This document shows positions 56,379-64,000 of a stretch of 64,000 nucleotides of DNA, piece after piece. The notes beneath the pieces are model-generated. The model made no database searches. It was not told where the DNA came from and saw nothing but the letters and a program-made list of their open reading frames with translations. The position numbers were made by a program, and so were the translations under genes. This DNA comes from Isoetes taiwanensis. Its lineage: Eukaryota > Streptophyta > Lycopodiopsida > Isoetales > Isoetaceae. Where the stretch lies: NCBI GenBank assembly GCA_021234155.1, contig JAJEKV010000031.1, positions 1,355,614-1,419,613 of the forward strand, read 5' to 3'. Within the stretch, counting starts at the first letter, position 1. Every line of letters starts with the position of its first letter.

Positions 56379-59300
56379 TCATGTCAATTTCAAGCTGTTC
56401 CTGTGCTGCACGAATTTTCCAACTGCTAAAGCCTTTGTAAAAATATCAGCAACCTGACTTTCTGTTTTAACATAACACATTTGAATGTACCTTTTCTCAG
56501 CTAAGTCTCTAATAAAATGAATATTGAGCTCAATATGTTTCGTCCTTTCATGATCAACAGGGTTCTTGACTATTGCAATACAACTTTGGTTGTCTGTCCA
56601 TATCTTTGTAGGATTTTCTTGTGCACACTCTAATTCTTCTAGAAGTCTTCTAAGCCAAGTAATTTCCTTTGCTACCAAGGATGAAGCAGCATACTCTGCT
56701 TCTGCAGTTGACATTGCTATAGCAGCTTGTCTTTTGCTTTTCCAGTTTACTGCACCACCACCTAAATAGATCACATATCCAGATGTAGATTTTCTAGAAC
56801 TAAGGTCTCCTCCCCAAAGTTCCAGATTATCTGAATCATATGTTATGCCAAAATCATGAGTGTTTTTCAAATATCTGAGTACTCTTTTCCCTGCTTGCCA
56901 GTGTTCTTTACTTGGATTATGAGATCTCCTACTAAGAACATTCACAATATATGATATATCAGGTCTGGTGTTGTTGGATAAATAAAGTAAACATCCAACC
57001 AAGGCTCTATATGGCACATTCTCCATATCCTTTAATTCTTTCTCTGAAATTTCCTTTTCTTCAGTTAACCTGTGACCTGGAGTTATTGGAGTGGAGACTG
57101 GATTTGCATCCTCCAAGTTAAACCTTTTCAACATGTTCTGAATGTGCTTGCTTTGTTTCAACTTCAGAATTTTCTGATTTCTATCTCGTGTCACCTCAAT
57201 GCCAAGAAATTGTTTTAACTCTCCTAAATCAGTCATTTGAAATCTGGCTTTTAGAATTTCCTTGCAGTGAGCTAGACAATCAGCATTGTTTGCAATCATT
57301 ATGCAATCATCAACGTAAAGAGCAATCATGCAATAATCTTTCCCACTTCTGAACCTATAAATATTGCCATCATTTTTCAACTTCTCAAAACCTTGTTCTC
57401 TCAAATATTGATCAATGCAAAGGTACCATTCCCTTGGGGCTTGTTTTAAGCCATAAACTGCTTTGTTTAATTTCCACACCATGTCATTCTTTTGAGCAAA
57501 TCCAGGAGCTTGCCTCATGTAAACATCTCCATCTATTTTTGCATTCAAAAATGCTGTCTTGACATCCATGTGATGGAGTTCCAAGTTTCTAGCATTTGCC
57601 AAACTAAGAAGCAATCTAATACTTGTAAATTTCACTATAGGTGAATAAGTCTCGTCATAATCTCTGCCCCTCTTTTGAGTATAGCCATGAGCTACCAATC
57701 TTGCTTTATACTTCTTTGTTCCATCAACACATCCTAAAGATCCATTTGCTGCCTATGATATTTTTCCCCTTAGGTTCAGTTACAAGATCATAGGTGTGAG
57801 TGCACATAAATGATTCCAATTCCTCATGCATGGCTTTCAGCCAATCATCCTTGTCTACTGAGTTTAGAGCTTCTTCTACAGTAGAAGGTACAATTTCATC
57901 ATCCATAATGGCTAGAATTTGATCTATGTCTTGTTCTTCAAGACCCTGCCCTTGTCTTTCCAGTCTTAAACTCCTTCCTCTTTCTGTTCTGCCATAACCT
58001 TCATTACTAATGTGTGCTTCTTCAAGTAACCTTTCCACTTGTGTTTTTCTCTTCCTTGGAATCAAGGCTGGTTCTAGTTCTTCATTTTGATTTCTTACTG
58101 CTTGTTCCTCATCACAACCTATAATTTCAGTTTCTCCCTTTTCTGAGTCATTGTCTGAATCATTATCTCTGTCCATGTCTGGTCTTAAGTCTTGCATTTT
58201 GTCTATTTCTTGTTCCACATTTTGAACTGTTTTACTGTCAGCAGATTTTACATGTCTGTCTTTATACAAGGTATTTTCATCAAAGCAAACATCTCTACTT
58301 ACTACTATCTCTTTGCTTTTTGGCACAAAAATTCTGTAACCTTTTGCTTCCTCATCATAACCAACTAGATAGCCAACTTCCCCTTTGCTATCTAGTTTTT
58401 TTCTGAGTTCTATAGGTGTGTGAAAGTACACTAAGCAGCCATAGCATTTATACATATCATAATTTACATCCTCTTTAAAGTTTGACCAGAGCAAGTTAGG
58501 GACATTACCTTTTAGACTTGATGTAGGTAAATTGTTTTGAATTTGGACTGCAGTCTTCAAGGCTTCTTCCCAGAGATAATTAGGCAATCCGCAATTCTTA
58601 ATCATGGATCTCACAGCATCCATTAGAGTTCTATTTTTCCTTTCTGCAACCCCATTTTGTTGGGGATTGTACCTACATGTAAGTTGCCTTTTTATGCCAT
58701 TAGAAACACAAAAATGTTTAAACTTGTTTGATAAATACTCCCCTCCTCTGTCAGATCGAATGCATTTTAGTTTAGCTCCAGTTTCTCTTTCTGTTTCATA
58801 GACATACTGTTTGAAAGCATTTAAGGCTTGAGACTTTCGAGCTAAGCAATAGCATTTGCATTTTCTGCTATAATCATCAATAAAGGATATAAAGTACCTT
58901 TTTTTCGTTCTTCCCCTGACATTTAGAGGACCACAAAGGTCAGTATGTACTATTTCCAGGACACCAGTTGCTCTATGCTTAGATTTTTGAAAAGGCAACC
59001 TATTAATCTTGCCAAGCATGCAGCCTTCACATAAGAACTTTTCAGAATTTAACTCCTTGCATTTAATCCAACCCTTTTTGGCTAAATATTTTAAGTTGTT
59101 GCAATGGGTATGTGCCAATCTATTATGCCAAAGTACAAATTCAGATTCTGTCACAGAATTTATGCTGCCAACAGCTACATCATTTAACTGAAAAAGATTT
59201 CCAACCCTTTTTGCAAGAAATTTAATTTCATTTCCAATTGAAATCTTACAAGCATCCGAGTCAAAAGTGACTCTATAACCTAAATCAACAAGCTGGCTAA

Positions 59301-60600
59301 CTGAGATGAGATTCTTGACAAGAGTTGGTACACAAAGTACATTCTCAATGTCAACTATATTTCCATTCAAGTCAAATAGCTGCAGCAACCCTTTGCCTTC
59401 AATTTCTTGTAGAGCTCCATTTCCAACTTGCACTTTCCTTGAATGAGTTGCTCCAACATTTTTGAGTAGATCAGTAGTATGAACTACTGATCTTTCAGCT
59501 CCACTATCAACTACAAGAGCATGAGATTTATTAGTCTTTGATTTATCAAAGAAAGCACAAACTTTTTGTATCTCATCCTCCTCATCTATTTCCTCCTTTT
59601 CCTTTGTTTGCTCTCTGGCTAAGTTAGCTCCAGCAGGTCTGCCTCCTCGACCCCTGAAGGTTCTGCCTCCTCTGCTGGTACCTCCTCTTCCCTTTTCTTT
59701 TGAATACTCCTTAGGTGTTGGACACTTGGCTGCCACATGCCCTCTACCTCCACAAGTGTAGCAATTAAACTCTTTGTTCAATTTAGGGCAGTTGTTTTTA
59801 AAATGTCCCTGCTCATGACAGTAAAAACATGTCCCCTTTTCATTTTTGCCCTTGCCTTTCCTTCCTGTATAAAGAATTTCAGTGGATTCTTCTTCCTCAT
59901 CCCTCATTACCCTTTTTTGTTCTATTTCTGTTCTTAGAATCCCTTCAGCATCCTCACGAGTTTTAGCTATGTTCCTAATGAACAAAGAAAGGTTTTCATT
60001 TTCTGAAACTGCTCTGGCTATGGCAAGGACTTGATATGTATCAGTTAGGTTCACACCTGCTCCACTTAAATCTGCCACAATGTTGTCAAATTTACTAAAG
60101 AAATCTGAGACATCATCTTCATCCTTAAGTTTCAGCTTCCTCAGCTCTTTTTCAAGAAGATCAATCTGAGAGGATGTTTTCTCCTCATAATGTTTCAACA
60201 TGTAATTCCACATTTCCCTAGCAGACATATTTCTGAGTTTTAATCTTATAGTAGGACTAACCTTTGAGGTGATAATGCCTTGAGCCTCCTTTGACTTAGC
60301 ATACAAACTTCTTCCTGATTCTACTCGAGCAGTAACAGTCTGCCCTGAACTAGTGTCACCTGTACTCACAGTAGCAACATTAGTATTTGAATCATCTGTG
60401 TTGCCAGTTCTTACTGCTCTCACATTCCCACTTGTAGCAGAGCTTTCTTAAGTACCAGCATCTCCAGAGGGATTCACAACATCCCAAAGATCTTCCACTT
60501 CTAAAATATGCTTTAAAGCATCCTTCCAAATTTGAAATCCTGAACCGCCTTTGTACACTTCTACTGTGCTTAAAAGGCCTGCACCAAATCTGCTTGACAT
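56379..60600 (-). pseudogene. copia-3 gag-pol polyprotein, nearly intact
   Basis: The ATG at 60600 (MSSRFGAGLLSTVEVYKG) follows the primer-binding site with no gap. In order: gag core (KDALKHILEVEDLW), two zinc knuckles (CFYCHEQGHFKNNC and CYTCGGRGHVAAKC), protease (VVDSGAERSVVH), pre-integrase (HNRLAHTHCNNLKYL, then CEGCMLGK), integrase Asp/Asp/Glu (HTDLCGPL, RSDRGGEYLS, NGVAERKNRTL), RT (AFLNAKIDGDVYM, LYVDDCIMIAN) and RNase H (STAEAEYAASSL, TDNQSCIAI). It ends at 56379. Only two lesions are seen: an in-frame TAA at 60448-60450 and a one-base shift near 57729 between integrase and RT. All catalytic residues looked for are present. It is the best-preserved retrotransposon in the window. Confidence 0.92.
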
Positions 60601-60613
60601 GGCTCTGATACCA
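60601..60613 (-). other. copia-3 primer-binding site (tRNA-iMet)
   Basis: TGGTATCAGAGCC on the minus strand, two bases inside the LTR. The gag ATG follows at 60600 without any spacer. Confidence 0.9.
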
Positions 60614-60615
60614 AA

Positions 60616-61192
60616 TGTTAGAATCAAGCCTATGCTATAGAATAATTTATGCAATTATTCAAGATCCACACCAATACTCTAGATCAAGTTTGTCTAGAGC
60701 TAAAACTTCCTATGTCAATACCACAATTCAATTCATAGATAAAAATACCCCTTTAAACATAACCAATACAATGATCGACCATATGCACTATTCATTTAAA
60801 ATTCAGTGAATTACTGTAGCAGTTATGATGACATTCAAAACGATCTAATGGGTGAATTAGATCCAATGTGCAGCTGCCGACAATCACATTCAACACCTCA
60901 ATCTTATCTGCTCCTGCACCGTCAACTAAATTCTCCAGCTTCGACGGTTATGCCCAAGGATCCGGGCCACCTGTACATACTTCTGTTTTTGAATGTTTCG
61001 TTGGCTCCGAAAATGTGAAGCCAACCATTTGACCATGTAAACCAATGGTCATATAAATGTGAATAATTACAAAATTTACATGCCCTTAGGTTCACAACAA
61101 CCATTAGGGTAACTGTTAGTTTTTCACTGGAAGTAGTTAAGATTAGGTTAACGTGGTTCACATCCAGTACAATTACATGGTGAATTCCAACA
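60616..61192 (-). repeat. copia-3 5' LTR (577 bp)
   Basis: Complete, TGTTGGAATT...TCTAACA in element orientation. It serves as reference for the two pieces of the 3' LTR. Confidence 0.93.
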
Positions 61193-62160
61193 TCTCCTCC
61201 CCGAGTATGACGGATCCCTGGGTGTGCTAGAGGACACGTGCCCCCTCAGTGACCCTCGCATCCGTACCCGACTTACTCTCCTAAATCTAAAGGTCAGTTC
61301 ACCAACCCGTTCGAGCCCAGGACGGTCACATATGACTCATGCCCTCCAGCCTAGAGAGTGTCAGACCCATACCCAGCCCACACACGGTGACCGGCTATAA
61401 GCCTACCACACTATAGGAGTCCTGTAGCCGCGCTAGGCAAGACCCCACCCCCGATTCACTATTATACTCGTTATCTGGTGCTGAACTATATTATAGCATC
61501 CCCAGCTAGGTTGGCTCTTGTGCACAGGCCGCATTATTGGGTATTAAGGGATCTAGCTAGAGACATCTCTAATCCTAGGAAGCTTTTAGGTCTCTACCCT
61601 TCCCTTAATTCCCAATACACGGAAGAAGCAAAAAGAACTAATGTAATTACCATCCATGTATTCAGAGCAACTTATAAAGAGAATTTAAGTCATTCCATCT
61701 ACTCAAAGAAGTGTTAGCAGAAAAGAAACCTATCTACTGACTAACCGGTGTCCTGGCTGGATCCATGCTCACGGTAGGCATCCATCTCTCGAAACTGGTA
61801 GGTAAGTGTTGGCAAAACAAGCTTAGGCTGCTGGCTACTGCTCCTCCTCAATCCCAATTCGAATTTGGGAGAGAAAATGGGGTAGGACCCCTATTTCTAG
61901 GCCCAAAATGGTAAGTCCCCTCTGGCCAATCGATTTGGGCCAGGTGGCACCCCCTTATTGGTGATAATTAGCTAATTAGACCACAATGACTTAATTAAGT
62001 TAATTAGGCCTTTATAATTCATAATTATCCCTTTGGCTTTATTAACATAGCTAATAAAAACCATTATGGGTCACCCTCACTTGGACCATTAAGCCCATTG
62101 TGTCCTGGTGACGTGTCATGGGATGCATACGTATACCGTATAGATACCTGGAACGTCACA
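61193..62160 (-). repeat. gypsy-2 5' LTR, right piece
   Basis: Resumes with TCTCC, the copy of the copia target duplication, and ends GGAACGTCACA, like the LTR at 14425 (GGAACGTCACA). Shared blocks with 13550-14400 include the TGTGCACAGGCCGCATTA segment. Joined with 43078-43624 the LTR would be about 1.5 kb, similar to the gypsy-1 LTR. Confidence 0.85.
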
Positions 62161-62616
62161 TTAGTAGTTAGACGTTTTTATACTAAATACTTCTTGAGTG
62201 AGGCTGAAATGGATTTCAGAACATAAACATCAACCTGGTGTACCAATCGAATCATCAATTGCTTTCCAAAAACCATAATTCTTCAGAAATTGCTTCACAT
62301 GTCTTTATTCACACGTCGTAGCAAACTGACTAATTTATTGTCCGTTGTGTGGACAGATCTGTAGGTCCTCAATTAGATCGCGATAGCGATCTTCATCAGC
62401 TAAAAACAGGCATATCTCAGCATTCTACCAAACGTGCTTTGGCATTCGAGCAATCGTGTCTCAGCATTGGACCCTACTTGTAAAAGCCCGGGAGACCTCA
62501 GCTAGATCACGGGCACGATCTTCAACAGCTCTGGTTTTTCTTGTTGTTCAACATCCTCCCTCATAAAAGCATTTAGTGCTACGCATCATCGCCACCGCGG
62601 GCTCTGTCAGTTCAAG
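62161..62616. other. Spacer, no gene
   Basis: No supported feature. The bases after the LTR (TTAGT) do not match those before the 12957 LTR (CCAAT), so the two gypsy LTRs do not share target duplications. Confidence 0.5.
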
Positions 62617-62889
62617 ATGGCTGAGGCAAGATCTATATTATCCAACGGTGCCAAAGTTGGCGAGGGCAAAGTACATGGCTTCAACAAACATCACAACTTG
62701 CCCTTGCCGAAGGGCACCGTGGTAGTGTCTATGGATAAGATTTTGAATGGCAACATACTCTTGCCATATCCAGAAGCGGAGATTTCAAAACTCAGAGATT
62801 CTCTCGGGAGTTTCATTCTATGGCCTGTTAATTCTATAGTGTCCCTCGCACTAGAAGGTGACATATCGACTTCGCCAGTCTGCGCTTAA
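62617..62889 (+). pseudogene. DUF8039-like transposon protein fragment
   Basis: A frame of 90 residues with VHGFNKHHNLPLPKGTVVVS, LLPYPEAEISKLRDSLGSFI and WPVNSIV. This resembles the DUF8039 domain (HG-PL...V-V...LP-P...VRDAVGSFV-WP) found in plant CACTA-type genes that also carry Ulp1-like proteases. A Cys two codons before the Met (CQFKMAEA) also fits, so the true start is upstream. The rest of the gene is not recognisable. It is likely debris of another DNA transposon. Confidence 0.5.
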
Positions 62890-63751
62890 AAAAAATTAAC
62901 GGCGGTGTAGTCAAGACGAGGAAAGTCCCGGCCAAGAAAAACTCGCTTACGATAGAGGCATTTCAAGAGATGAGCTGGTGGAGAGGAACTGCATGCTGAT
63001 GCATGACTGCTGCTACATGCCATATGCACACGGGGTGATCATTTTCACTGCAGTTGGCAACATAAGGTTAGGGGAAGACTTCATAGCTGCCACCGTGATG
63101 AAGATATGCCCCATGCCAGAGAAGTCGTTTATGAGATGCCAAGCTTGTGCTGAAATGCCGCAACTGCACGATCTGGTGAGGTGGTCCAATGCCTTCGTGT
63201 TAGTTGACAATATCCCAGTATCGACTTCCATAAAGGCTGTAAAAAAGAACAGTAATATCGGGCGTAACCATACGCAATGCAAGCGGAAGTTCCTAAGACT
63301 CGAAAGAGGTCTTATAGAATGGTAAATCGAATACCACGAACACCTGCTACCCCATGCAAGCTTGATAAGAAAATCACTGCGGCCTCTATTCTAGACTTCA
63401 AGTCCATGATTTGTTTGCATTCGCAGATGTTGTGCCCTTTTCCACCTGCGGCGATCAAATGCATGCGAAGTTTCTTTTGGAACATGAGTGCATCGGACAG
63501 ACCACCTTTGCTTATAACATGCTTGACCTTTGCTCGGAAAATGGGCAAGTCCTAAGGTGATCTTTGAATAACAAGCAAGTATGCTTGAAAGCATGGCACA
63601 AAGCTTACAAAGATTCCAATGTCAACTTTCTACAAGTGGCGTGAAAACTTTTCCTTGCTGGGTCATAGGGTTGTTGAACATGGTAATCTGGCGCAAAAGA
63701 AACCAAGGTCGCACACTCTAGCAGAAATGCCCTACCTGCCTATATACATAG
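62890..63751. other. Degraded transposon-like sequence
   Basis: Plus-strand frames (62978-63325 and 63277-63555) and minus-strand frames (63013-63282, 63312-63548) overlap and none is clearly coding. The plus strand keeps short protein-like pieces between the two recognisable fragments on either side. No function assigned. Confidence 0.3.
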
Positions 63752-64000
63752 ATGAGAATGCGCAGACGATGTCCCACAGTCAAAAAAATCACTAATGAAG
63801 GTGTGAGAGAGAATGTGAAGAGGCTCCCTTCTGTTCTAACAAAGAAGGACATTCTCCACGAGGTGGATGCCAGTGTAGTGGAGATGACAGGCAAGCACAT
63901 CTCCCAATCATCATTCTTAGGGGGATGGAAGTTACACCACCCAGAGGTTGCAATTGCGAAGAGGATAGCTTTCTCCAAGTGCAATAGTTGTATTGTAATA
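63752..64000 (+). CDS. Partial frame running off the window, Cys motif
   Basis: From ATG 63752 the frame stays open to the window edge (83 codons): MRMRRRCPTVKKITNEGVRE, then VDASVVEMTGKHISQSSFLG, WKLHHPEVAIAKRIAFSKCN and SCIV. The W...HPEV-I-K-...F-KC-xC pattern recalls transposase-derived proteins in which a similar segment precedes a zinc-binding Cys pair. The 3' end is not visible. It may belong to the same element as the DUF8039-like fragment, or to a different one. Confidence 0.4.
   Translation, partial: MRMRRRCPTVKKITNEGVRENVKRLPSVLTKKDILHEVDASVVEMTGKHISQSSFLGGWKLHHPEVAIAKRIAFSKCNSCIVI

Larger units (their letters stand above)
43625..61192 (-). mobile_element. Ty1/copia element, near-complete, with a 12-kb insertion (copia-3)
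   Basis: 5' LTR 60616-61192, primer-binding site 60601-60613, gag-pol 56379-60600, polypurine tract at 56162-56174 and a 3' LTR in two pieces (43625-43752 and 55714-56161). Five-base target duplications TCTCC flank it (43620-43624 and 61193-61197). Only one stop and one frameshift interrupt gag-pol, and the LTRs look roughly 95% alike, so it is much younger than most elements here. It sits inside the gypsy-2 LTR. Confidence 0.93.

Overview
This window looks like repeat-choked land-plant nuclear DNA. The plant signals are a three-exon class III secretory peroxidase, a plant-type two-EF-hand protein, LTR elements primed by initiator-Met tRNA, and CACTA, hAT and LINE elements. One LINE type (reverse transcriptase motif GVKQGCPLSPTLFGLYID) makes me think of a large, TE-rich genome such as a fern, lycophyte or gymnosperm. 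I cannot name the species. Only about 2 kb looks like ordinary host coding DNA.

Layout. 1-3013: 5' half of a decayed Ty1/copia element (minus), with its 5' LTR at 2664-3013. 3014-7300: host island with the EF-hand gene (5130-5558, minus) and the peroxidase (6002-7166, minus). 8160-12511: a host first exon on the plus strand, split by a 4.1-kb 5'-truncated L1-type LINE and followed by a copia LTR remnant. 12957-18993 plus 39490-40509: a Ty3/gypsy chromovirus on the minus strand (LTR, chromodomain, integrase, RNase H, RT, protease | gag). It is split in its gag zinc-knuckle region by a 20.5-kb CACTA element (18994-39489) flanked by a TTT target duplication. 43078-62160: LTR of a second, related gypsy family, split by a fairly young Ty1/copia element (43625-61192, TSD TCTCC). 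That copia's 3' LTR is in turn split by about 12 kb of older DNA: the 3' half of a second CACTA element with a LINE inside it, unassigned sequence, and a 1071-bp hAT-type element. 62161-64000: remnants of other transposon-type genes.

The most unusual object is the 20.5-kb CACTA element. It carries a Transpos_assoc-like zinc finger, a SET-domain segment, a tnp2 transposase with a DUF4216-like tail, a 7.6-kb array of about 6.8 copies of a GC-rich ~1.1-kb repeat, a small minus-strand gene, a second internal CACTA 'head', and a TNPA-like gene. Palindromic CGTCGATnATCGACG motifs fill both ends. Leader-intron-like regions of both heads carry a conserved hairpin whose arms differ by a compensatory base-pair change. 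The element appears to be a composite of two related CACTA units that moved as one block, and it carries a candidate chromatin-modifying domain next to its transposase.

Many reading frames are broken by single-base indels. Some of this may be assembly error rather than decay, so intactness calls are provisional.
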